This document shows positions 1 to 7,242 of a DNA stretch of 44,844 bases, in pieces. The notes below the pieces were generated by a model that had not been told where the DNA came from, made no database searches, and was given only the letters and a program-made list of their open reading frames with translations. Location of the stretch: assembly GCA_002083405.1 (NCBI GenBank), contig LVWT01000037.1, forward strand, positions 1 through 44,844. The letters are read 5' to 3'. The translations under genes and the position numbers were made by a program. Every line of letters starts with the position of its first letter. Within the stretch, counting starts at the first letter, position 1. This DNA comes from Nitrospira sp. SG-bin2 (lineage in GTDB: Bacteria; Nitrospirota; Nitrospiria; Nitrospirales; Nitrospiraceae).

Positions 1-34
1 GCCGCTGAAGCGGAAGCCAAGCGACTGGCTGCCG
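1..34. repeat. Terminal direct repeat (left copy)
   Basis: Identical to 44811-44844. The repeat lies inside a coding sequence and keeps frame. This is what an assembler leaves when a circular or circularly permuted molecule is written as a line, so it marks completeness and is not evidence of a biological terminal repeat. Confidence 0.95.
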
Positions 35-144
35 AAGAGGAGGCGCGTATCGCCGCCGAGCAGGAAGCCGCCAAGGAGGCTGAAGAAGCCGCTGCCGCTG
101 AAGCCGCTGCCGCCGAAGCTGCCAAGACCGGCAAGAAGAAGTGA
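1..144 (+). CDS. 3' part of the post-capsid Ala/Glu/Lys-rich protein (gene spans the ends)
   Basis: The reading frame is open from base 1 to TGA at 142-144. It continues the gene that starts at 44649: the first 34 bases equal the last 34, and the frame is preserved when the ends are joined. The 47 residues here are almost only Ala, Glu and Lys with a few Gln and Arg, ending in a basic KTGKKK tail, and should form a long charged helix or coiled coil. The joined protein has 101 residues. It lies between the major capsid gene and the head-tail connector, so a small head-associated role is likely. I do not recognise the family. Confidence 0.85.
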   Translation, partial: AAEAEAKRLAAEEEARIAAEQEAAKEAEEAAAAEAAAAEAAKTGKKK

Positions 145-155
145 GGTAGACGATC

Positions 156-695
156 ATGCCCAATGCCATCGACTTGACCACCCTGGCCAACGTCAAAACT
201 TGGCTCGGGCTGTCGTCCAACAACACGGACGATGGGCTGCTTGACCGACTGATCACGTCGGCAAGCAGCCTCATCATCGAATTCCTCAAGCGTGACTTGA
301 AGACGCAGAGCTACACCGATGAGGTCCACCACGGCAATGGCGGATCCGCATTGTGCCTGCGCCAATATCCTATCACGGCTGTTGCCTCCGTCTCCGTTGA
401 TGGCGTCGCCGTGACTGGTTTCACCTTCGATGAACGCATGGTTTACCTGACCAACGCCACCTTTGCTCGAGGCTTGGCCAACGTCAAGGTGACATACACC
501 GCTGGGTTCACCACAGTTCCGTTTGGGCTTGATCAAGCTTGCGTAGAGTTGGTCGGCGTGATGTATCGCGAGAAAGAGCGCATTGGCCATGTCAGCAAGC
601 AACTTGGTGGTGAGACCGTGACTTTCAATATCGCTGATTTGCCTGCGCGCATCAAGACGTCGCTGCATCAGTGGATGAACGTGGTGCCGTCATGA
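156..695 (+). CDS. Head-tail connector protein, gp6-like
   Basis: A 179-residue protein with the typical gp6-like (HK97 gp6 / QLRG family) layout: an N-terminal helix beginning LTTLANVKTWLGL followed by two-helix packing, a middle beta region (ITAVASVSVDGVAV) and a C-terminal helix ending in TSLHQWMNVV. In this family the protein forms a ring under the portal, between portal and tail completion proteins. The start ATG has GAGGT upstream. It opens the connector cluster after the capsid genes; its stop overlaps the next start (ATGA). Assignment rests on order and fold-like pattern rather than catalytic residues. Confidence 0.75.
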   Translation: MPNAIDLTTLANVKTWLGLSSNNTDDGLLDRLITSASSLIIEFLKRDLKTQSYTDEVHHGNGGSALCLRQYPITAVASVSVDGVAVTGFTFDERMVYLTNATFARGLANVKVTYTAGFTTVPFGLDQACVELVGVMYREKERIGHVSKQLGGETVTFNIADLPARIKTSLHQWMNVVPS

Positions 696-1177
696 TCGAC
701 GGGTATGTAGTTGGCACTGAGTCCGTCATCCGGCGGTTCGACAGCATGCCGGGAAAGCTGCGTGTTCAGCTGAAGATAGCCATCACTCGGTTGGCGATCA
801 AGCTGCAACGCTATGTCAAGTCCGACAAGCTTTCCGGTCAGGTGTTGAACGTCCGCACTGGCACGCTCCGCCGATCGATCGATCAGGTTGTCGTTGACCA
901 AGGCGACCGGATCATTGGTAAGGTGTCAACCAATGTGGGATACGGCAAGCGACACGAATACGGGTTCACCGGTGCTGAGACGGTTGAAGCCCACATGCGC
1001 GAAATCAAAAAGGCGTGGGGTCGGTCGATCACTCCCCGTCAAGTTCAGATCCGCGAACACACGCGGACAGTGAATTTGCCTGAGCGGTCGTTTCTCCGCT
1101 CAGCGTTGAGAGACTTTGCTGAGACAGGTGTTATTAAGACCGAGCTCGAAGCAGCAGTGAAGAAGGCAGTGAAATGA
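692..1177 (+). CDS. HK97 gp10-like tail completion / minor structural protein
   Basis: A 161-residue protein from ATG 692, which overlaps the preceding TGA as ATGA; a GTG 21 bases upstream in the same frame is a less likely start. The pattern is that of the gp10 family: an N-terminal amphipathic segment (RRFDSMPGKLRVQLKIAITRLA), a central VRTGTLRRSI motif and a YGKRHEYG segment before a C-terminal helix (RSFLRSALRDFAE). In HK97-like phages this protein joins head and tail between the connector and the tail terminator. It is rich in Arg and Lys. Confidence 0.75.
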   Translation: MIDGYVVGTESVIRRFDSMPGKLRVQLKIAITRLAIKLQRYVKSDKLSGQVLNVRTGTLRRSIDQVVVDQGDRIIGKVSTNVGYGKRHEYGFTGAETVEAHMREIKKAWGRSITPRQVQIREHTRTVNLPERSFLRSALRDFAETGVIKTELEAAVKKAVK

Positions 1178-1605
1178 ACCGCGAAGACATCTATGCGGCG
1201 TTGTTTGAACGCTTGAAAGCCGCCTACCAGTGGCAGACCGCTTCGCGTGTGCTGACCCACTGGTCTGACGTTTCGCCGGCCCAACAGCCTGCCTTGTTCA
1301 TGACACAGGTCGGCGAACGTGCTGTGGTCGAGACACGCCAGCCGACCAGGTGGTTTCTCGAAGTCAAGATCTACCTCTATGCCAATGCCAAGTCGCAAGG
1401 CAACGATGTTCCGGCAACCGTTCTCAACGCCATGTTGGACGCGGTTACCACCGCCATGAAGCCGAACCACGCGGCGGTGGAGACGCAAACGTTGGGAGGC
1501 CTTGTTGCATATGCCCGCATTGAGGGAGACCTAACCACAGACGAGGGACTACTCGGTGAACAGGCTGTCGCCATCGTCCCCATCATGATCCTCACAGCCG
1601 ATTAA
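1174..1605 (+). CDS. Tail terminator / completion protein (DUF3168-like)
   Basis: A 143-residue protein starting at an ATG that overlaps the previous stop (ATGA). It begins with a helix (REDIYAALFERLKAA), has a beta pair around RWFLEVKIYLYA and ends with alternating strands (AVAIVPIMILTAD), matching the small alpha/beta tail terminators near DUF3168. It directly precedes the tail tube gene, the usual place for the terminator that caps the tube. Sequence similarity in this family is low, so the call is mostly positional. Confidence 0.6.
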   Translation: MNREDIYAALFERLKAAYQWQTASRVLTHWSDVSPAQQPALFMTQVGERAVVETRQPTRWFLEVKIYLYANAKSQGNDVPATVLNAMLDAVTTAMKPNHAAVETQTLGGLVAYARIEGDLTTDEGLLGEQAVAIVPIMILTAD

Positions 1606-1617
1606 GGAGAAATAACC

Positions 1618-2388
1618 ATGGCTCAGTATTCGTTCGGTGCCGGACAGCTCTGGGGTATCCCCACGGCTGATGCGTTCGGCAATGCGATCGCGGCAAACGT
1701 CGCTTCGCCTGTTCTGTTCGGCGTCCTTCAGGAAGCCAGTGTCGAAATCGACTTCGACACCAAGATGCTCTACGGGCAGAACCAGTTCCCTGTCGCTGTC
1801 GGTCGTGGCAAGGGCAAGATCGGTGTCAAGGCTAAGATGGCGCAGCTCAACGGCTCGCTTATCAACAGCCTGTTCTTCGGTCAGACCATGACGTCGGGCA
1901 TCTACTCGACGGTCTACGACACGACTGGCGCGGTCGTTCCGTCCACTCCCTTCCAGATCACGCCGACTGTGCCGTCGTCGGGCACCTGGGCGGTTGACCT
2001 CGGTGTGCGCGACTCGCAGGGCATCCCGCTCGTTCGTGTCGCTTCCGCTCCCGCCACAGGTCAGTATTCGGTCGCGGCCGGTGTCTACACCTTCAACACT
2101 GCTCAGCAGGGTCAGACGGTGTTCATCAGCTACCAATACACCGCCACGTCGACGACTGCCAAGCGGTCGACGGTGCAGAACGTGCCGATGGGCTACGCGC
2201 CGACTTTCCGCGCCGACCTCACCACGATCTTCCAGGGCAAGAGCTTCACGTTGACGCTGCCCAACTGCATCTCCAGCAAGCTGCAGTTCGCCACCAAGCT
2301 GGATGACTTCAACGTTCCGGACTTCGACTTCGACGGCTTCGCTGACGCGGCCGGCAACGTCATGACTTGGGCTACCACGGAGAATTGA
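1618..2388 (+). CDS. Major tail tube protein
   Basis: A 256-residue protein with AAGGAG before ATG 1618. It is rich in Thr, Val, Ser and aromatic residues. The N-terminal half has ASVEIDFDTKMLYGQNQFPVA-type strands and a conserved KGKIGVKAKMAQLNGSLINS segment; an insertion near residues 100-175 (PSTPFQITP to QQGQTVFISYQYTA) looks like an Ig-like surface domain; the end (SKLQFATKLDDFNVPDFDF) is typical of tail tube subunits. High GC and strongly biased codons fit a high-copy virion protein. It is followed by the chaperone pair and tape measure, the conserved order of long non-contractile tails. Confidence 0.8.
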   Translation: MAQYSFGAGQLWGIPTADAFGNAIAANVASPVLFGVLQEASVEIDFDTKMLYGQNQFPVAVGRGKGKIGVKAKMAQLNGSLINSLFFGQTMTSGIYSTVYDTTGAVVPSTPFQITPTVPSSGTWAVDLGVRDSQGIPLVRVASAPATGQYSVAAGVYTFNTAQQGQTVFISYQYTATSTTAKRSTVQNVPMGYAPTFRADLTTIFQGKSFTLTLPNCISSKLQFATKLDDFNVPDFDFDGFADAAGNVMTWATTEN

Positions 2389-2390
2389 TC

Positions 2391-2702
2391 ATGATCAAGG
2401 GGAAGGAAATCGAACTCGGTGGCAAGATCTACGTCGTGCCACCGCTCTCGCTCGGCAAGGTGGAATACTTCCAAGACCAGCTCATCAACTTCACGGGCGG
2501 CATCGACCCGCAGTCGGTGAAGCTGGTCGCGGAAGTCACCCACGCCGCGCTCCTGCGCAACTACCCGGACATGACCTTGGAGGAGGTCAAGGACGTTCTG
2601 GATCTTGGCAACATGGTCGAGGTGTTCCAGGCCGTTCTCCAGGTCGCCGGGTTTGTGCCAGTGGTTACCGCGCCGGGGGAAGCCCAAGCCCCAGTGCAAT
2701 AA
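2391..2702 (+). CDS. Tail assembly chaperone, short form (gpG analogue)
   Basis: A 103-residue protein from ATG 2391 with GGAGAATTG upstream; an in-frame TTG at 2367 inside the tail tube gene is rejected. The sequence (GKEIELGGKIYVVPPLSLGKVEYF) is of the kind found in phage tail chaperones placed between tail tube and tape measure, which coat the tape measure before tube assembly. The end is Pro/Ala-rich. A second frame overlapping its 3' end without its own ATG indicates a -1 frameshift product, as in lambda gpG/gpGT. Confidence 0.75.
   Translation: MIKGKEIELGGKIYVVPPLSLGKVEYFQDQLINFTGGIDPQSVKLVAEVTHAALLRNYPDMTLEEVKDVLDLGNMVEVFQAVLQVAGFVPVVTAPGEAQAPVQ
2675..2681 (+). other. Candidate -1 frameshift site
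   Basis: In the zero frame the codons are CCG GGG GAA, giving a run of five G at 2675-2679. A P-site tRNA on GGG can slip back one base onto GGG with full pairing, and the next codon is then GGA in the frame of the downstream domain. It is not a perfect X XXY YYZ heptamer, because GAA does not re-pair fully with GGA, so other points in the shared open window of about 90 bases cannot be excluded. Confidence 0.4.
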
Positions 2703-2941
2703 GCTGGGGCGAGATATACGCCCATTTGATTGCAAGCACCGGTTGGACGTGGGATTACATTGCTGACAACATGGACATACCACGTCTCATTGAGCTGAAA
2801 GAATACTGGGCGAAGAACCCGCCACTGCACATGATGGTCAAAGGTTATCTTGGATTGGGGAAGGAGGAACAGCCTCAAGAGGAAGGTAACCTGGCCGACA
2901 TCATGGCGATGGCGCCGCAGACTCCGGGGAGCGCGATGTGA
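2678..2941 (+). CDS. Tail assembly chaperone frameshift extension (gpT-like domain)
   Basis: This frame is -1 relative to the gpG-like gene and stays open for well over 90 bases upstream of its stop. It has no ATG until 2771, inside the conserved part, so a frameshift is the simplest route of expression. The encoded domain starts near SWGEIYAHLIASTGWTWDYI and continues IPRLIELKEYW, a pattern of Trp, helix and leucines common in gpGT C-terminal domains, and ends in a Gln/Glu-rich stretch. The shift would join TAPG to GSPSPSAISWGEI. Its TGA overlaps the GTG start of the tape measure gene. Left end given is the inferred shift point. Confidence 0.6.
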   Translation, partial: GSPSPSAISWGEIYAHLIASTGWTWDYIADNMDIPRLIELKEYWAKNPPLHMMVKGYLGLGKEEQPQEEGNLADIMAMAPQTPGSAM

Positions 2942-5385
2942 GCGAAGACAGTATCAATGTCAGGGTAGAGGCGAACGCAGCAGGCGTCAGCCAAGGGATG
3001 TCCCAGGCGACCAACTCGGTCAAGGGCGCCGTTGGTCAGATGAATGCCGCGTTGAACGAGCTCAAAGGCTCGTCTGCTTCGGCCACCGCTGCACTCATCG
3101 ACGACATGGGCAACAAGCTCCCTGTCGCTGCTGTCCGTGCCCACAACGCTCTCCAGCAGGTGGGCGCGTCGGCCGGACAGCAGCGAGCTGGTCTGCAAGT
3201 GTTGTCCTACCAGATCAACGACGTCGCGACGCAGTTCGCCATGGGCACGAACCCCATGATGATTTTCGCCCAGCAGGGCTCGCAAGTCGTTCAGGCGATC
3301 GCGCTCATGCGCGGTTCAGTCGGCGGGTTCATCGGCTTCCTTGCTGGACCTTGGGGTGCTGCCATCCTCGGTGCCGTGTCCATCCTCGGCGTGATGATCA
3401 GTTCGCACCAGCGTGCTGCCGATGCGCAAGACGCTCAGACCGACGCCACGAAGGATCTGACCCAAGCTACTCGTGAGCTGCGTGACGCGACTGAACGCGA
3501 AATCACCACGACTCAAGCATCGATCGCAGCCAACATTCGTCAGGCACAGGCGCTGCGCAATCGTGCGATCGCTGCCCGCCAAGCGGCACTGGCTGAGTTG
3601 GAGCTGGCTCGCGCTCGCATCCAGTCGGCTCAAGCCTACCTGGGCAGCGGCATGCCTTCAAAGGGCGGCACTGAAATTGCAGGCGGTCAATTGGCTTCCG
3701 CTACCGCTGACGTCAATCGGTTGAACGCTGAGATTGCGCGCCAGAACCAGAACATCGCTCGGAACGAACAGTCGATCCGTGCCGGTCGTGGTCTGCAGAT
3801 CCAACAGGAGGTGCTCGAAGCTACCGATGCATCCGCCGCCGCCACTGGCCGGTATGAGCGCCGTGTTTACTCGTTGACCCAAGCGCTCACTGCTGGCCGC
3901 ATCACTGAAGCTCAATATCGCGACAGCATCGCAGCTGCCACCGCTGAGCGCGATCGCGCTGAAGCAGCTGCCCGCTCACGTGGCGGTGGAGGCGGTGGTG
4001 GTCGCTCGGGTGGCGGAGGCGGACGTGGCGGCGCAGCTGCTCGTGACCGTATGTCTGAGTGGGAAGAAGCGCTGACCATTCAGCAGCAGGGCCATGCACG
4101 ACTGAACCAACAGAACAACACCTTCTATGCGTTCAGCAAGCAGGCTGAAGCCGACTACTGGAATGGCATCCTGAGCCAGCAGAACCTGAGTCGCGAAGAG
4201 CGGATCCAGGTTGAAGCACGGTATTTGGCTGCTGCCGGCGAGATCCGTCGCGATGCGTTTGATCGGAACATCAACCTACTCAATGAGGAGTTGGGCCAGT
4301 TCCAGAACAACCACGCCCGCCGACTGGAAATCGCCACTCAGATTGCTCAGCAGATGCTTCAGGCATTTGGACAATCATCAAACGAGTATCTACAAGCCTA
4401 TCAGCAGGTGCAGGCCATCGAGCGCCAGCGCCTCGAACAGACGCGCCAGCTGAATTCTCAGATCAATGAAGCTCACCGCATTGCTGCTCTGGACCGTGTC
4501 GATCTGGAGGCCCAGGCCAACGACTTGGCAGGTCAGCTGGGCGTCATTTCCCAGTCGCAGGTCATTGAGCGTGAAATCGAGTTCGAGAACCAACGGTTCC
4601 AGATCAACCTGCAAGCGCTTCAAGAGCGGCTGGCTTTGATGGAGCAGGATCCGGATATGAACCCCGTTGAGTATCAACGGATCAAGGACGAGATCTTGGC
4701 CATTGAGCAGGAGCACCAGCTCCGTGTCGGTCAGATGCGCAACCAACAGGTGCTCGAAGGACGCCAGGCCCAACTCACCGGCATTCGTTCGCTCAGCCAA
4801 TCGTGGGGTCAGACGCTTGCTGAGATGTTCGTCGGCATGAAGTCATTCAGCCAAGGTGTTCAGGCTCTGTGGCAGGGTCTGGTCGGCGCCATCGTTCAGG
4901 CTCTGACCCAAATGATTGCCAAGTGGATCGCGCAAAAGATCGCCGCCTTCATCCTGGGCAAGACGTTGAAGACGACTGAGGCCGCTGGTCAGATCACAGC
5001 TCAGGCCGGTGTTGCTGGCGCTGCCGCCTTCGCGTCGACCGCCGCTATCCCGATCGTGGGTCCTGCCCTTGCTCCTGCCGCCGCGGCAGCTGCGAGCGCG
5101 GGTGCATTGGCGTTCTTGCCGCTGGCTGCGGCTGAGCAAGGTTACGACGTTCCGTCCGGCCTGAACCCGATCACACAACTCCACCAGAAGGAAATGGTGT
5201 TGCCTGCAGAGCAAGCCGATGTCATTCGTAACATGGCAAAAAGGGGCGATAGTGTCACAGCGGCAGGGGGCATTAATATCAACATCAATGCTTTAGATGG
5301 ACATTCTGTTCGGCGAGTACTTATGGATAATAAGTCAGAGCTGGTGTCTGCAATTAAATCCGCAGTAAGAGACGGAGCTAGATAA
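2938..5385 (+). CDS. Tail tape measure protein
   Basis: An 815-residue protein from GTG 2938 (GTGA overlap with the chaperone stop). Residues about 85-155 (LQVLSYQINDVATQFAMG, then hydrophobic IGFLAGPWGAAILGAVSILGVM) match the prophage tail length tape measure family (lambda gpH type). A Gly-rich linker lies near residues 345-365, followed by long Gln/Glu/Ala-rich helices. Near residues 640-735 lies a hydrophobic Ala-rich stretch that could act in membrane passage of DNA. By the usual 0.15 nm per residue the tail would be about 120 nm. The last ~150 bases are visibly more AT-rich, marking a composition boundary at about 5.24 kb. Confidence 0.92.
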   Translation: MSEDSINVRVEANAAGVSQGMSQATNSVKGAVGQMNAALNELKGSSASATAALIDDMGNKLPVAAVRAHNALQQVGASAGQQRAGLQVLSYQINDVATQFAMGTNPMMIFAQQGSQVVQAIALMRGSVGGFIGFLAGPWGAAILGAVSILGVMISSHQRAADAQDAQTDATKDLTQATRELRDATEREITTTQASIAANIRQAQALRNRAIAARQAALAELELARARIQSAQAYLGSGMPSKGGTEIAGGQLASATADVNRLNAEIARQNQNIARNEQSIRAGRGLQIQQEVLEATDASAAATGRYERRVYSLTQALTAGRITEAQYRDSIAAATAERDRAEAAARSRGGGGGGGRSGGGGGRGGAAARDRMSEWEEALTIQQQGHARLNQQNNTFYAFSKQAEADYWNGILSQQNLSREERIQVEARYLAAAGEIRRDAFDRNINLLNEELGQFQNNHARRLEIATQIAQQMLQAFGQSSNEYLQAYQQVQAIERQRLEQTRQLNSQINEAHRIAALDRVDLEAQANDLAGQLGVISQSQVIEREIEFENQRFQINLQALQERLALMEQDPDMNPVEYQRIKDEILAIEQEHQLRVGQMRNQQVLEGRQAQLTGIRSLSQSWGQTLAEMFVGMKSFSQGVQALWQGLVGAIVQALTQMIAKWIAQKIAAFILGKTLKTTEAAGQITAQAGVAGAAAFASTAAIPIVGPALAPAAAAAASAGALAFLPLAAAEQGYDVPSGLNPITQLHQKEMVLPAEQADVIRNMAKRGDSVTAAGGINININALDGHSVRRVLMDNKSELVSAIKSAVRDGAR

Positions 5386-5975
5386 TGTCAAACGCGGTCT
5401 TCCCATCAATACCCACTCTCGCCTGGCCTGTAGCACGTCGACCTACTTGGTCTACCCGAGTTCAAGAGTCCGTGTCTGGCAAAGAAACTCGCATAGGTTT
5501 CTGGAGCTATCCAAGATGGGAATATTCGTTGTCTTTTGATGTGCTAAGGTCTCTTGGAGCTTTTACTGAGCTTCAACAGATTGTGGGTTTCTATAATGCT
5601 CGCAATGGCGCCTATGATGATTGGTTGTTTAATGACCTTTATGATAACACTTGCTCTCTTCAGTTATTTGGCACCGGCAATGGTGTAACTACGGCTTTTC
5701 AGTTAGCTCGCACCTACGGCACCTACGTGGAACCTGTTCGAGCAATCAACACATTAACGCAGGTTCGTGTCAACGGCACCGCAACTGGTGCTTACACCCA
5801 CGATGCTTCTACCGGTGTAATTACATTCACGACGGCTCCAGGAGCAGGTCAATCACTGGATTGGTCTGGCACCTTCTATTGGAGATGTCGTTTCCTTGAC
5901 GACCATGCGGACTTTAGCATGTTCATGGAGGGCCTGTCTGAGTTGAAGTCACTCAAGTTTAGGACACTCAAATGA
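5385..5975 (+). CDS. Distal tail protein, DUF2460 (GTA gene 12-like)
   Basis: A 196-residue protein whose ATG overlaps the tape measure stop (TAATG). It begins FPSIPTLAWPVARRPTWSTRV and has RWEYSLSFDVLR, NDLYDNTCSLQLFGTGNG and the end WRCRFLDDHADFSMFMEGL, all characteristic of DUF2460 (TIGR02217). In the Rhodobacter gene transfer agent the matching protein is the distal tail protein linking the tube to the hub. The order DUF2460, DUF2163, NlpC/P60, gpJ-like is the conserved GTA-like tail-tip block. Lower GC than the genes before it. Confidence 0.85.
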   Translation: MSNAVFPSIPTLAWPVARRPTWSTRVQESVSGKETRIGFWSYPRWEYSLSFDVLRSLGAFTELQQIVGFYNARNGAYDDWLFNDLYDNTCSLQLFGTGNGVTTAFQLARTYGTYVEPVRAINTLTQVRVNGTATGAYTHDASTGVITFTTAPGAGQSLDWSGTFYWRCRFLDDHADFSMFMEGLSELKSLKFRTLK

Positions 5976-6820
5976 AGACCATTTCCGGCTCGCTACTTGC
6001 GCTGTTCAACAGCAATGAATTTTTTGACAAGTGTGACTTATACACAATCACACTTCAGGACGGTACTACTGTCTATACCACCGACGCTGACGTTAACTTA
6101 ACATGGGGAGGCAACACCTTTATCTCATGTGCTCCATCGATCAAACGCACTAAGGTTCGCTTGGTCATTGGTGTGCAAGTTGATACGATGACGCTTGACA
6201 TCCAGACCACCACAGCAACTATTAATGGGTTCACCTATAATAATGCAGCTCGTCAAGGTCTGTTCGATGGCGCCACAGTGTTGGTCGAAACTGCCTATAT
6301 CACAATATGGCCCACAGTGGTGGGTGTAATGCACACTTTCTATGGCTTGGTCTCTGACATAGAACCGGGTCGGTCGACTGTAAAGATGACGGTCAAGTCC
6401 GCGCTTGAACTATTGTCTCAGCCGTTCCCACGGAACGTTTATCAATCGACCTGTCTCCACACTGTTTATGATGCCGGGTGCGCACTTTCAAAGACATCAT
6501 TTACTACTACAGGCACTGTGACGGGTACACCCACCTTCACAAGCATCACTTCGGCGTTAGCTCAGCCTGCTGGATACTTTGATCAAGGTGTGTTAACGTT
6601 CACGTCTGGCCCCAACAATGGGATCAAGCGCACTGTCAAAAGTTTCTTAGGGGGCGGCTTTACATTCGCTAATCCGCTACCTGTGCTGTCTGTTGCTGGA
6701 AATACGTTCTCGGTATTTGCTGGCTGCGACAAGACGAAGGCAACTTGTAACTCGAAGTTCAACAACCTCGGACGCTTCCGAGGCTTCCCCTACATCCCTA
6801 CTCCGGAGACCACCTTCTAA
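5972..6820 (+). CDS. Baseplate hub protein, DUF2163 + BR0599 (GTA gene 13-like)
   Basis: A 282-residue protein starting within the previous stop (ATGA). The N-terminal part is DUF2163 (MKTISGSLLALFNSNEF, DLYTITLQDGTTVYTTDADV); the C-terminal part carries the BR0599 signature ending KFNNLGRFRGFPYIP. Four cysteines, C161 and C170 (STCLHTVYDAGC) and C252 and C259 (AGCDKTKATC), lie where lambda gpL, a related hub protein, binds an iron-sulfur cluster; a cluster here is inferred. It should form the hub ring at the tail tip and connect to the gpJ-like protein. Confidence 0.85.
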   Translation: MKTISGSLLALFNSNEFFDKCDLYTITLQDGTTVYTTDADVNLTWGGNTFISCAPSIKRTKVRLVIGVQVDTMTLDIQTTTATINGFTYNNAARQGLFDGATVLVETAYITIWPTVVGVMHTFYGLVSDIEPGRSTVKMTVKSALELLSQPFPRNVYQSTCLHTVYDAGCALSKTSFTTTGTVTGTPTFTSITSALAQPAGYFDQGVLTFTSGPNNGIKRTVKSFLGGGFTFANPLPVLSVAGNTFSVFAGCDKTKATCNSKFNNLGRFRGFPYIPTPETTF

Positions 6821-7242
6821 TGAATGTGCAAGCTATTATAGACGAAGCCAACTCCTGGGTCGGTACGCCTTATCATCATCACGGGCGTCTCAAAGGCGTC
6901 GGTGTAGACTGTGCCATGCTACTTGCCGAGGTCTTCGAGCGAGCCGGTGCAGTGCCTCATGTCGATCCAGGTGTTTATCCGCCTCAGTTCGGCATGCACC
7001 GTAGTGAGGAGCAGTTTATTGGTTTTGTCGAGCGATACGGCCAAGAAGTGATGCTTCCCATGCCCGGAGGTGTGGTCTTGTTCAAATATGGGCGTTGCTT
7101 TAGCCACGGAGGGGTACTGGTGGGGGGAGGACTGTTCGTGCATGCTGTATTAAAAGCTGGCATGGTTCTTAAATCTGCTTTAAGCGAACCTGAGTACGCT
7201 GAACGCGAATGCAGGTTTTATGAGGTGCTCTATGGGCGGTAA
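6820..7242 (+). CDS. NlpC/P60 cell-wall peptidase of the tail tip (GTA gene 14-like)
   Basis: A 140-residue protein starting in the previous stop (TAATG). The catalytic Cys31 is in GVGVDCAMLL, His96 in CFSHGGVLV and His108 in LFVHAV, the Cys-His-His arrangement of NlpC/P60 endopeptidases; the length fits TIGR02219. It begins AIIDEANSWVGTPYHHHGRLKGVG, the usual start of this subfamily. In gene transfer agents and related siphophages this enzyme sits in the tail tip and opens peptidoglycan during DNA entry, so it is distinct from the lysis endolysin at 11859. Confidence 0.88.
   Translation: MNVQAIIDEANSWVGTPYHHHGRLKGVGVDCAMLLAEVFERAGAVPHVDPGVYPPQFGMHRSEEQFIGFVERYGQEVMLPMPGGVVLFKYGRCFSHGGVLVGGGLFVHAVLKAGMVLKSALSEPEYAERECRFYEVLYGR

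Noticed and set aside
1..34. Biological direct terminal repeat
   Set aside because: Too short and inside a gene; it is best explained as assembly overlap of a circular contig.
2726..2941. Independent gene from TTG 2726
   Set aside because: No ribosome binding site; conserved Trp/Tyr residues lie upstream of it, and the -1 phase fits frameshift expression.
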